From: Putridiphycobacter sp965230485 | GTDB taxonomy: Bacteria > Bacteroidota > Bacteroidia > Flavobacteriales_D > Crocinitomicaceae | Reading direction: 5' to 3' | Length of the DNA stretch: 64,000 bases | Assembly (NCBI GenBank): GCA_965230485.1 | Contig: CBDDLA010000001.1 | Location: 1,798,001-1,862,000 of the forward strand | In this document: positions 52,492 through 60,588 of the stretch, in pieces | How positions within the stretch are numbered: the first letter of the stretch is position 1 | How the letters are laid out: every line of letters begins with the position of its first letter | Notes under the pieces: model-generated | What the model was told of the DNA's origin: nothing | The model's database searches: none | Seen by the model: the letters and a program-made list of their open reading frames with translations, nothing else | Program-made: the position numbers and the translations under genes

Positions 52492-52836
52492 TCAGTCCTT
52501 CAACCCCTCTTCTTTCATTAGTTCAAGACCATAGTTCCTAATCACATTAATAATGTCTATGGATCTTAGCCCTCTTTCTGTGATGCTATATTCAGTTTTA
52601 GGGGGAACGACAGCGTAAACCTTTCGGTTAATAAAGCCGTTCGCCTCTAATTCTCTGAGCTGAGTCGTCAACATTTTATCAGAAATATGTGGTATGTCTC
52701 TCTTTAACTCCGAGTACCGCATAATCCTACCTTTTAATCGCCAAAGAATAGGCATTTTCCAAGTACCTCCTATCATTTCCATTGTAAATTCTACCGGATT
52801 GTAGAAGGTTTTTCCATTGTACACAAAATCTCCCAT
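52492..52836 (-). CDS. HxlR-family winged-helix regulator without Cys
   Basis: A 114-aa MarR-like HxlR regulator: FTMEMIGGTWKMPILWRLKGRIMRYSELKRDIPHISDKMLTTQLRELEANGFINRKVYAVVPPKTEYSITERG. It is a dimeric DNA-binding protein that typically controls a divergent operon. The family's N-terminal CPVE, where YodB/HypR carry the redox-sensing Cys, reads NPVE here, and no Cys is present in the protein at all. A palindromic site lies in the 125-bp divergent gap to the DJ-1-like gene, which suggests autoregulation. The signal is unlikely to be thiol oxidation. Confidence 0.92.
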   Translation of the reverse strand: MGDFVYNGKTFYNPVEFTMEMIGGTWKMPILWRLKGRIMRYSELKRDIPHISDKMLTTQLRELEANGFINRKVYAVVPPKTEYSITERGLRSIDIINVIRNYGLELMKEEGLKD

Positions 52837-52860
52837 GGCCCAAAACTACTGAAAACACTG

Positions 52861-52889
52861 ATACTTTCCAAAAAGTATGTATCGTACTT
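52861..52889. promoter_or_regulatory. Candidate HxlR operator (three half-sites)
   Basis: ATACTT (52861-52866), AAGTAT (52873-52878) and TACTT (52885-52889) with 6-bp spacers form two overlapping inverted repeats, centred near 52870 and 52881. They lie in the HxlR/DJ-1 divergent gap. The function as an operator is inferred from position and symmetry. Confidence 0.55.
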
Positions 52890-52961
52890 AAATGTGTATT
52901 ACATGGAAATTCACTGTATAGTATAGAATTTTGGTACCAGAAACCAAATCAGATTTTAAAA

Positions 52962-53819
52962 ATGAAAAAATTAAGTATTGCAATAATGGGTTTAGGATTA
53001 ATGATCGGCCATCTTTCCCATGCACAATCGAATAGTTCCGATCAAAATAACAATAATGACATGATAACAGAAAGAGAACATTATGTGCATGCTCACGGCA
53101 TGCCTACAAAAGGCAAAATTTTAATGGTCACTAGTAGTCCGACCGTTTCTAAACAAACCGGATGGCCTATTGGATTTTGGGCAGCCGAATTAACACACCC
53201 ATTAAGAATTTTCCAGGAGGCAGGATACGAGGTAGAATTAGCCTCAACCGAAGGCGGTAAAATTGAAATGGATGGATACTCCAATCCTACAGACGAAAGT
53301 GGTTATTCAGCTCACGACATTATTTCATTAGGTTATATGCAACAGGATTGGTTCAAGAACTTGTTGGATAGCACAGCTAAATTATCTGATGTAAAAATGA
53401 GTGATTATGATGCCATTTTTTTAGTAGGTGGCCAGGCTCCTATGTACACCTTTAAAGGAAACGAAGCACTGCAAAATCTTTTTGTTAGTTTTTATGAAGC
53501 TAATAAACCATCAGCAGCCGTTTGCCATTCTACTACCCTATTGCTTGAAGCCAAGACTTCAGATGGAAAATTATTAGTGGATGGGAAATCGTGGACTGGA
53601 TTTGCAAATGCTGAAGAGGATTATGCAGATCAAGCGGTTGGTATGCAAATTCAACCATACAGAATTCAGGATGAGGCAGAAAAAATTGACAACACAACTT
53701 TTAAAGTAGCCACACCATTTGCATCCTATACCATTCAAGATGGAAACTTGATTACCGGGCAACAACAAAACTCAGGTGAGGCCGCTGCCGTTATGGTAGT
53801 TGAAACATTAAACCAATAA
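52962..53819 (+). CDS. Exported DJ-1/PfpI (Hsp31-like) protein
   Basis: A 285-aa class I glutamine amidotransferase-like protein, related to Hsp31/HchA and DJ-1 glyoxalase/deglycase enzymes. A signal peptide (KLSIAIMGLGLMIGHLSHAQ) is followed by TGWPIGFWAAELTHPLRIFQEAGYEVELASTEGG. The nucleophile elbow is AAVCHSTT (Cys188, His189), with Glu76 (WAAE) the expected acidic partner, so a Cys-His-Glu triad is possible. Export is uncommon for this family. It is divergent from the HxlR gene, and a stem-loop terminator follows within 10 bp. Confidence 0.88.
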   Translation: MKKLSIAIMGLGLMIGHLSHAQSNSSDQNNNNDMITEREHYVHAHGMPTKGKILMVTSSPTVSKQTGWPIGFWAAELTHPLRIFQEAGYEVELASTEGGKIEMDGYSNPTDESGYSAHDIISLGYMQQDWFKNLLDSTAKLSDVKMSDYDAIFLVGGQAPMYTFKGNEALQNLFVSFYEANKPSAAVCHSTTLLLEAKTSDGKLLVDGKSWTGFANAEEDYADQAVGMQIQPYRIQDEAEKIDNTTFKVATPFASYTIQDGNLITGQQQNSGEAAAVMVVETLNQ

Positions 53820-53827
53820 TTTATTCG

Positions 53828-53855
53828 GGGGGGCTTTTATTCCCCCCTTCTTTTT
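53828..53855 (+). terminator. G/C-tract intrinsic terminator or attenuator
   Basis: GGGGGG (53828-53833) pairs with CCCCCC (53842-53847) around an 8-nt AT-rich loop, followed by TTCTTTTT. It lies 8 bp after the DJ-1-like gene and ends 1 bp before the next ATG. It could thus throttle read-through into the small-OMP operon. Confidence 0.75.
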
Positions 53856-53856
53856 A

Positions 53857-54471
53857 ATGATGAAAATCTTTATCGCATTCATATTATTAGTTCTTGGAAA
53901 ACTTACCTTTTCGCAAAGTATTGAAATAATGCCGGGAACTGACCATTTGTTTTTCGATATTCAATTCCTGAAGCCCTTGCACAATACTGATTACCGATTT
54001 ACTGTTTTCAGCCGAACGAGGGGTATTGTAAACTACGAATCAAATGCCAATATCTTAAGTGCTGCTTACATAAGCTACACGTCAAAAATTGGGCTTGGCA
54101 CTTCCATTATCGGGGCTATCAATTCATCCAACGGCCCTAGCACAGCAGTTGGGCTCAATTTTTTGAAGGCAAAAAAAGCTTTTACAATATTTGCTCTAAG
54201 TGCTCTGGAAATAGGGAATCCGGTTGGGTATTCACTCTTTACGATTATGCGTTATACACCCGACCTCAAAACAGATTGGAAACTCTATAGCTCGTTAGAA
54301 CTATTCACCCTTTTCAGGAATGAAGGACATCAAATTAGTTCAGAAAGGATAAGAATAGGATTGGATCATAAAGGCTTTCAATTTGGTATTGGCGGTAATT
54401 TTACTCAGTTCGGAAACGGATTTGTGTTATTAGATAATTACGGCCTGTTTATTAGAAAAACATTCAATTAG
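53857..54471 (+). CDS. Small predicted outer-membrane/exported protein
   Basis: A 204-aa protein with a signal peptide (IFIAFILLVLGKLTFSQ) and alternating strands (YRFTVFSRTRGIVNYESNANILSAAYISYTSKIGLGTSIIGAI; FQFGIGGNFTQFGNGFVLLDNYGLFIRKTFN). It has the pattern of an eight- to ten-strand barrel ending in a C-terminal Phe. No family is named with confidence. ATG codons at 53857 and 53860 are alternatives. It starts directly after a terminator and ends 2 bp before the SDR gene, so it heads the SDR-bestrophin-reductase run. Confidence 0.65.
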   Translation: MMKIFIAFILLVLGKLTFSQSIEIMPGTDHLFFDIQFLKPLHNTDYRFTVFSRTRGIVNYESNANILSAAYISYTSKIGLGTSIIGAINSSNGPSTAVGLNFLKAKKAFTIFALSALEIGNPVGYSLFTIMRYTPDLKTDWKLYSSLELFTLFRNEGHQISSERIRIGLDHKGFQFGIGGNFTQFGNGFVLLDNYGLFIRKTFN

Positions 54472-54473
54472 GT

Positions 54474-55208
54474 ATGAAAAAAATTGCACTGATTACAGCA
54501 GGTCATAAAGGGTTAGGTTTTGGTTGGTCTGAATATTTTTCTGGTCAAGGTTATGAAGTGATCATAGCCGGACGATCAAAAGAAACTGCTTTAGAGGCCG
54601 TCGCACAAATTCAAGCTAAAGAAGGAAAAGCTTATGCAATGGAATTAGATGTTGCTTCTGAGACATCCATAAAACAATTGGCCAAAACTGTTCAGAAAAC
54701 CTTTGGGAGGTTGGATCTCCTCATTAACAATGCAGGTGCCAACCCTAAGGATTTTGCGGACAGGAATAAGGCACGAGCAGGATTCAATCTTGAATTCCTG
54801 GACCCTGAAGTACTCATTGAGGTTTATAAAGTGAACAGCTTAGGGCCTATTTTAATGGTCAAACATTTCAAAAGTTTGTTGGAAAAGGGACAGGACAAAA
54901 CGGTGCTTAATATCTCAAGTTGGTTAAGCAGCGTTTCTAACCTATCGTTCGGAGGTCATTATGGATATGTTAGCAGCAAAAACCTTTTAAATGTGCTTAA
55001 TAAAAGCATGGCACTCGAAATTAAAGGTTCGGGCATAAAAAGCATTAATGTTAACCCCGGATGGGTAAAGACCAATATGGGAGGTGCAAAAGCTCAGTTT
55101 ACGCCATTGGAATCGGCCAACCTGGTTTATAATAATGTGGTTTTAAAGACGCGAATAGAGGATACGGGCAAATTTTATAATTATGATGACACCATCCATC
55201 CATGGTAA
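54474..55208 (+). CDS. Short-chain dehydrogenase/reductase
   Basis: A 244-aa classical SDR that would reduce a carbonyl (or oxidise an alcohol) with NAD(P)H. The cofactor loop reads TAGHKGLG, keeping the T-G-x3-G-x-G spacing but with Ala for the first Gly. R34 in IAGRSK suggests NADPH preference. NNAG, Ser148/Ser149 (NISSW) and the catalytic Y-x3-K (Tyr165, Lys169 in YVSSK) are in place, and VNPGWVKTNMGG follows. It is 2 bp after the small OMP and 9 bp before the bestrophin gene. The substrate is unknown; the DJ-1 neighbour hints at reactive carbonyls. Confidence 0.92.
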   Translation: MKKIALITAGHKGLGFGWSEYFSGQGYEVIIAGRSKETALEAVAQIQAKEGKAYAMELDVASETSIKQLAKTVQKTFGRLDLLINNAGANPKDFADRNKARAGFNLEFLDPEVLIEVYKVNSLGPILMVKHFKSLLEKGQDKTVLNISSWLSSVSNLSFGGHYGYVSSKNLLNVLNKSMALEIKGSGIKSINVNPGWVKTNMGGAKAQFTPLESANLVYNNVVLKTRIEDTGKFYNYDDTIHPW

Positions 55209-55217
55209 ACTTTAGTT

Positions 55218-56162
55218 ATGATAGTTAAAAGAAATTTCAACCCTGTTAAAATTTGGGGTTACATTAAGCAGCCAATGACCTTTGTAGTCATATGGTCTAT
55301 TATCGTTTGGTCTGTTCATTATTTTTTCGAACTCAAAGCCTTAATGATGAACTTCACCCCTATTGGGGTATTGGGTTCTGCACTGGCCATTTTTATTGCC
55401 TTCAGAAATAATTCAGCCTATGGACGGTGGTGGGAAGCAAGAAAGCTTTGGGGAGGCGTGGTAAATTCCAGCAGGGTTTTGGCTAGGCTAATCATTACCT
55501 TTACAGATAGCCACCAACACCAGGAAAACTACCGACCAGATAGATCAGAGGCCTTTAAAAAAAGAATGGTATATAAATGTATTGCTTGGGTACATGCACT
55601 TCGCTTACATTTAAGAAACCAGGATGACTGGGGTTATTTATCACAATTCATGGAAGATGAAGAGTATAACGACCTGATTAAATCACAAAACAAACCCATG
55701 TACCTGCAATTGTTATTGGGCAGAGATATTTATCAGGCTATGGGGAACGGCACCTTAGGTGGATTCGATAGCTTTCAGATGGAAGGCCAATTATTAGCAC
55801 TTGCTAATTACCAGGGTGGTGCAGAACGCATTAAAAACACTCCCTTGCCGCGGCAATATGATTTTTTTACGCGGGTTTTCGTCACACTTTTTGGATTTTT
55901 ACTCCCTTTCGGCCTCTTGAGTTTTTTTCAAACTGATGTGTTAGATGGTCTATCATGGTTAATGATTCCCTTCTCCATATTGATTTCAGGCGTTTTTATC
56001 ATTATGGAGCGAACTGGTGCTGCAAACGAAGATCCGTTTGAAAACAAAATAACCGACACACCAATGACAGCAATCTGTAATACAATTGAACGAGACTTGA
56101 AAGATATGCTAGGAGAAAAGCTTCCGGAAAAATTAACCCCAAAAGATGGGTATTTATTTTAA
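55218..56162 (+). CDS. Bestrophin-family anion channel (UPF0187)
   Basis: A 314-aa bacterial bestrophin homologue, a pentameric ion channel in the inner membrane. The N-terminal segment MTFVVIWSIIVWSVHYFF, the signature FRNNSAYGRWWEARKLWGGVVNSSR (pore neck) and the C-terminal helices PRQYDFFTRVFVTLFGFLLPFGLLS and LISGVFIIMERTGAANEDPFENKITDTPMTAI are all present. Known bacterial members conduct cations or anions and their physiological role is unclear. It is embedded in a redox-enzyme operon, 9 bp after the SDR and 7 bp before the NADP-binding gene. Confidence 0.92.
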   Translation: MIVKRNFNPVKIWGYIKQPMTFVVIWSIIVWSVHYFFELKALMMNFTPIGVLGSALAIFIAFRNNSAYGRWWEARKLWGGVVNSSRVLARLIITFTDSHQHQENYRPDRSEAFKKRMVYKCIAWVHALRLHLRNQDDWGYLSQFMEDEEYNDLIKSQNKPMYLQLLLGRDIYQAMGNGTLGGFDSFQMEGQLLALANYQGGAERIKNTPLPRQYDFFTRVFVTLFGFLLPFGLLSFFQTDVLDGLSWLMIPFSILISGVFIIMERTGAANEDPFENKITDTPMTAICNTIERDLKDMLGEKLPEKLTPKDGYLF

Positions 56163-56169
56163 ATTTAGA

Positions 56170-56790
56170 ATGATGAAAATAGCGATAATAGGAACAGGAA
56201 ACGTTGGTGGTGCACTAGCTACCAAATGGTCTGAAGCGGGACATGAAATACACTTGGGGGTGCGCGACACTGCCAATTTTAAAGGAAGGGATTTGTTAAA
56301 TAACAAAAATACCTCAGCACATTCCATTCACGACGCAGTAGAAAAAGCTGAAGTTGTTTTGATAGCCACACCAGCTACAAAAGCCGTAGAAGTGGCTAAA
56401 AGTCTAGGTGATACGACAGGAAAAGTACTGATTGATTCCATGAATATAGTGATGGGTCGCGGACCGGAAGGATATCAAAATACAGCTGAGGCCATCTTAA
56501 ATAATACCCAATCCAATTTAATGGTGAAGTGTTTCAACACAACTGGATTCAACAATATGATTGATCCTGTATATGATCAGATGTCACTGGATATATTTTG
56601 TGCCGGAGAGGATGCCAATGCAAAAGCCATAGTCCAACAACTGGCTTTAGATGCCGGATTTGCTAACTGTTATGATATTGGTGGAAATGATCAATTTACT
56701 TTGATGGAACAATTTGCCTGGTTTTGGATCAATTTGGCCATGTTCCAGGGACAAGGCAGAGAGATAGGATTTAAATTATTAAAGCGGTAA
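56170..56790 (+). CDS. F420-reductase-like NADP-binding oxidoreductase
   Basis: A 206-aa NAD(P)-binding protein of the F420:NADPH oxidoreductase (Fno)-like/NADP oxidoreductase coenzyme F420-dependent family, which includes STEAP-type ferric reductase domains. The N-terminus MMKIAIIGTGNVGGALATKWSEAGHEIHLGVRDT is a dinucleotide-binding Rossmann fold. EVVLIATPATKAVEVAKSL, VLIDSMNIVMGRGPEGY and MVKCFNTTGFNNM follow. The start is at 56170 (or 56173), where Rossmann homology begins; an ATG at 56146 would overlap the bestrophin gene. Bacteroidota generally lack F420, so it probably uses another acceptor. Confidence 0.85.
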   Translation: MMKIAIIGTGNVGGALATKWSEAGHEIHLGVRDTANFKGRDLLNNKNTSAHSIHDAVEKAEVVLIATPATKAVEVAKSLGDTTGKVLIDSMNIVMGRGPEGYQNTAEAILNNTQSNLMVKCFNTTGFNNMIDPVYDQMSLDIFCAGEDANAKAIVQQLALDAGFANCYDIGGNDQFTLMEQFAWFWINLAMFQGQGREIGFKLLKR

Positions 56791-56840
56791 GTTTTTGTGT
56801 TTCTAAGACTTCAGTATTTCAATTATAGTACCTAGTCAAA

Positions 56841-58445
56841 TCAGTTTTTCACCAATTGTTTGTGATACATGTGTTCGCCTAACCTTACTTTGAGAATGTA
56901 GTACCCTGCCGGTTGATTACTGATATCTTTGGTTTGGTATGCACCTGAAGTACTTCCCTCTTTGACAACCATGCCCGTTGTGGTAAATATGACCCAATTC
57001 CCGTCAGAACCGTATTCAGGTAATACAATATTAAATAAGCCGTTTGAAGGATTTGGATAACATTCAATACCTAAAGGTTCTTCTTCATGTATGGATACCA
57101 CATCCTGAGTGCAATTACCGGGTAAATTAGCATCAATCCAATCAATTCGATTGGAAATCCAATCTTTCATATAATTGATTTCTCCTGCATAATCAGCCGG
57201 AATCGGGTCGGGTTGAATCCAAATTTGTTGCCCAAGGATATTCCATTTCATAAAATTTCTGTCTTTTGCCTGGTTAATGAAGGCTGCCTGGTTATCTATC
57301 CAATCATTAATAGAGTCTTTGTGTAAAAAACTTTGACGGTGCGCTTCCCACCGGCATTTTAAGTGATTTTGAAACAAGGGATCTTCCATTAAGGTATTCC
57401 ACCAAAACGGCATGGACTCAAAGTCCTCACAATTAGGGTGACTTTGATTATAGTTCCAACCAATGTATTCTGAACCACCACAGACTTCGGAAACACCATA
57501 AGTTTGATCAAAGTCCCAAATTGGGCCAGCGTGAAACCGATTACCCTTACCAATTTTATGCTTGTGGATATACGTACTTAATTTGTATCCATCAGAATTT
57601 CTACTCAATTCATTGATGATTAGAAAATCTGCAAAAGAGGTTAAGTCAATATATTGACTATAATGCTTATTCAAACTATTTTGTCCGTTGGAAGCTTGAA
57701 GGGCATCTTCAAATTCACTCATATAATTGCTGATATATTGTTCTTGTAAAGGCTGAATATTGTTGGCTTTTGGGTAATACCATTGAAAAAGCATGGGGTC
57801 ACCTCCAATGGCATTGTAATTTGAGGTAAACCCTTGCGGATCTTCTAACCAATCTAATCTTAAAATATACCCTCCAGTTACTTCATTTCCAGAAAGATCT
57901 GAAGGGTTCAATTTCGCAATATCCACACGGTTCTTATCTCGCTTTATTTTTTCGGTTAAAATGTAAACCCCTCTGTAATCACCATTGATAACCAGTTCAA
58001 CAAATTCCCACCGACTGGCATAGTGACCCATTCTTTCACTAAAGTAAAAGGTCATTGGAATTCTCAATAAGGTCTTGTCAATATACATGGCATGAAGAAT
58101 CCAATCCTCTTCTTTTGGCATACCTATCAGGGCCACTGATGTATCGTTTCCAGCATTGGTCCAAAGTTCAATGGAGTAGGTCTTTTTATCATTATCCTGA
58201 GTCGAATTTCCGCGTGTCTCAATACCAATCTTCCCACCATAATCTGTAAACGCATCATTGACATGATTCACGCCGCTTTGGTTATTAATAATTTCCATAT
58301 CTGCCATTATTTTTGGCTCATCTGGAATGTCATCAACCAATCCCGCCACCGTAATATTGATAATTGGCAGATTTGAGGTAACGAGTTGACTAAAGCTAAG
58401 AACGGTTACCATGCAAGTCAAAATAAGTGAGGTTAGTTTCTGCAT
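56841..58445 (-). CDS. CotH-kinase-family protein with T9SS sorting domain
   Basis: A 534-aa exported protein. After a signal peptide, the CotH domain shows GIETRGNSTQDNDKKTYSIELW, WILHAMYIDKTLLRIPMTFYFSERMG, VELVINGDYRGVYILTEKIKRDKNRVDI and the metal-binding GPIWDFDQTYG. CotH proteins are atypical kinases that phosphorylate Ser/Thr in spore or surface proteins. The C-terminal 75 residues (GIECYPNPSNGLFNIVLP; YQTKDISNQPAGYYILKV) form a type A T9SS sorting domain, so the enzyme should act on or outside the outer membrane. It is a solitary gene. The target is unknown. Confidence 0.88.
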   Translation of the reverse strand: MQKLTSLILTCMVTVLSFSQLVTSNLPIINITVAGLVDDIPDEPKIMADMEIINNQSGVNHVNDAFTDYGGKIGIETRGNSTQDNDKKTYSIELWTNAGNDTSVALIGMPKEEDWILHAMYIDKTLLRIPMTFYFSERMGHYASRWEFVELVINGDYRGVYILTEKIKRDKNRVDIAKLNPSDLSGNEVTGGYILRLDWLEDPQGFTSNYNAIGGDPMLFQWYYPKANNIQPLQEQYISNYMSEFEDALQASNGQNSLNKHYSQYIDLTSFADFLIINELSRNSDGYKLSTYIHKHKIGKGNRFHAGPIWDFDQTYGVSEVCGGSEYIGWNYNQSHPNCEDFESMPFWWNTLMEDPLFQNHLKCRWEAHRQSFLHKDSINDWIDNQAAFINQAKDRNFMKWNILGQQIWIQPDPIPADYAGEINYMKDWISNRIDWIDANLPGNCTQDVVSIHEEEPLGIECYPNPSNGLFNIVLPEYGSDGNWVIFTTTGMVVKEGSTSGAYQTKDISNQPAGYYILKVRLGEHMYHKQLVKN

Positions 58446-58706
58446 AGCTTTTTATTTAAATACAATTAGTCATTGGTAGATGTTGTCTCAAGAGCCAAAA
58501 TATTTGAAGCCTTCTACTTCGTTATGTTGTTTATTGCATCAGCCAAACATTATATCCTAGCTCCATAATATACTGTGCAAAGTAGCTCGTTACAATTAAC
58601 GCTTAACCTAAAATAAGCAATTAATTGGTTCCTTTATCTACTATAACGGTTTGTTTTTAGAAGGTTACTCTAGTTTTACAGATTTATGCATTAATCATCA
58701 CGAACT

Positions 58707-59279
58707 TCAACGGCTATCTCTCAACTTAATATTCGCTTCGCACAGTTCAATGATTTCAGCAATGCGCTTGTTTTGAGTGGAATCACGCTTTGCCTGATTC
58801 AACCAATATAAATATCCTTTTTTGTAAGAAGGTGCGAAATTCTGGTAATTATCAAATGCTTTTCGATTCTGATTGAACGCTTGCTGTAATTTGTCCGGAA
58901 TAATCAGCTTTTCAACTGCATCTAAGGCGGTCCAACTGCCATTTTCTTTAGCGGTTTGAATGGCTTTCAATCCACTTTCATGAATTAGTTTTTTCTTTAG
59001 TAATTCGGTGATGTAACGCTTGTTTAATGCACTCCAAACACTTTTAGGTTTTCTAGGACAAAAGTATTGCCTTCGCTTATCATTACCTAAATTTTTGACG
59101 GTAGAGTCGATCCATCCATAGCATAAAGCCACTTTTACAGCTTCTTCCCAGCGCATGGAAGGCTTCTCACTTCCCACTTTATAAAAAATTAGGTAAACTC
59201 CTTTATAACTGGAATGATGATCATGTAACCAAGTTCGCCATTCGGTATCCGTTTTAAAGTAAAGTTCAGGTGCCTCCAT
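58707..59279 (-). CDS. YdeI/OmdA (OmpD-associated) family protein
   Basis: A 190-aa soluble protein of the YdeI-like bacteriocin-protection family (OmdA). The sequence MEAPELYFKTDTEWRTWLHDHHSSYKGVYLIFYKVGSEKPSMRWEEAVKVALCYGWIDSTVKNLG is characteristic, followed by the RRQYFCPRKPKSVWSALNKRYI block and the NFAPSYKKGYLYWLNQAKRD tail motif. Its biochemical function is not established; E. coli YdeI is linked to resistance to polymyxin-type and oxidative stress. It stands alone 54 bp upstream of the esterase stop and on the same strand. Confidence 0.88.
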   Translation of the reverse strand: MEAPELYFKTDTEWRTWLHDHHSSYKGVYLIFYKVGSEKPSMRWEEAVKVALCYGWIDSTVKNLGNDKRRQYFCPRKPKSVWSALNKRYITELLKKKLIHESGLKAIQTAKENGSWTALDAVEKLIIPDKLQQAFNQNRKAFDNYQNFAPSYKKGYLYWLNQAKRDSTQNKRIAEIIELCEANIKLRDSR

Positions 59280-59333
59280 GATAAAAACAAATGTATTGTT
59301 TTTATGTTTTAGTAGGCATTTTATATGATCTGT

Positions 59334-60545
59334 TTAGTTCTTTTTTCCTAATGCCTGCAATTTTTCTACTGTGCCATCTGAACCGCCAAGTTCTATTGAC
59401 TTAGAAAAATATTTGATGGCCTTAATCGTGTCAGAAACGCCCAAGTAGTAATCTCCCATGGAATCATAGGCATTTGCACTTTCTGGATAATTTTGAATAT
59501 TCAATTCAAAAAAAGGAAAAGCACGCTCTTCATCTCCGTTACTCAAAAACATATAAGCTAGCTGATTCACTTCGTATTCGTCAGGAGGATAAGGGTACCT
59601 CAATTTATCGGATACATTAGCATGATGGGATATAAGTAATGCTGCTAATTCATCTCCTGTGAGATCTGATTCAAGATCATAGAATTTAGGCCAGTCTTGA
59701 AACTTATACCAAGAAAAGAAAAATCGAAAGGCATTGTGCGTGGCAATAATGGGCAGTGTTGAATGTGTTTCATTAGGAAAATACTGCCCTTCAGAAACTA
59801 ACTGACTATTCTGTTTTGCCAATTCTGAGAATGCAACTATTGAACGTAAATGACGGGTATCAGTAGTCGTGTCAATCAGTGCTTTTTCATAGGTCATATT
59901 TCCCCGCAGTGTATTAGCAATGGGAATATATAACGCCTTATTTTCAAAATCAGTTTTGTTGAATTTTAGTTGTAAATCTTCCAAAAACGGTTGATTGTAA
60001 GAAAGACTTGGATCAATCGCCAAATAATTATCAAAAAGGTCAGTATGATGTACGAGCATATTTACTGTAAATAGTCCACCCAATGAGTGACCAAATAATG
60101 TTCTGTAAGGAATAGTGGGATAAGCACTATCTATATAGGGTACAAGCTCCTTTTCAATAAATGTTGCGAATTCCTTTGCACCAGACAGGTTTGTATTTTC
60201 TGAAACTGGTAAAGGAGAAAAATCCCTCAATCTATTTGTATTCATGATGGCAACCACAATCATTTCGGGAATCTCTCTAATGATGCTATGATATCGCATC
60301 ATGCCAACAACAGATTCAAAATGGTAAGCCCCATCCAACAAAAAGATAACTGGAAACTTCGTCTGATCATCATAAGCGTGCGGAACATGAATCCAAAAGT
60401 CTCTTTGCTCACCTAAAGTCTCAGAATATAAACTATCAATAACCCCAATTGAAATCTGATTTGAGTTTGAATTTTCATCAATATCCTGCGCACTTGATTG
60501 TATTGACGTACTTATAAAAACAATTACAAATAATATTTTATTCAT
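59334..60545 (-). CDS. Exported esterase-D/IroE-like hydrolase with TPR tail
   Basis: A 403-aa protein. A signal peptide (ILFVIVFISTSIQSSAQ) precedes an alpha/beta-hydrolase of the putative-esterase (PF00756) type. This shows FPVIFLLDGAYHF, ELVPYIDSAYPTIPYRTLFGHSLGG with the nucleophile Ser (GHSLGG), and LAIDPSLSY. The last 110 residues are helical with a TPR-like motif (NAYDSMGDYYLGVSDTIKAIKYFSKSIEL). The family includes siderophore-esterases and S-formylglutathione hydrolases; the substrate is unknown. It lies 43 bp downstream of the S41 peptidase gene and is probably part of the same transcript. Confidence 0.85.
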   Translation of the reverse strand: MNKILFVIVFISTSIQSSAQDIDENSNSNQISIGVIDSLYSETLGEQRDFWIHVPHAYDDQTKFPVIFLLDGAYHFESVVGMMRYHSIIREIPEMIVVAIMNTNRLRDFSPLPVSENTNLSGAKEFATFIEKELVPYIDSAYPTIPYRTLFGHSLGGLFTVNMLVHHTDLFDNYLAIDPSLSYNQPFLEDLQLKFNKTDFENKALYIPIANTLRGNMTYEKALIDTTTDTRHLRSIVAFSELAKQNSQLVSEGQYFPNETHSTLPIIATHNAFRFFFSWYKFQDWPKFYDLESDLTGDELAALLISHHANVSDKLRYPYPPDEYEVNQLAYMFLSNGDEERAFPFFELNIQNYPESANAYDSMGDYYLGVSDTIKAIKYFSKSIELGGSDGTVEKLQALGKKN

Positions 60546-60588
60546 TTACTGTATTATCAATTGGTTAAATTTCTTACTAAAATACTTT

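Noticed and set aside
58446..58706. 260-bp gap between the CotH and YdeI/OmdA genes
   Set aside because: I see no RNA gene, terminator or credible short ORF; it is simply AT-rich intergenic sequence.
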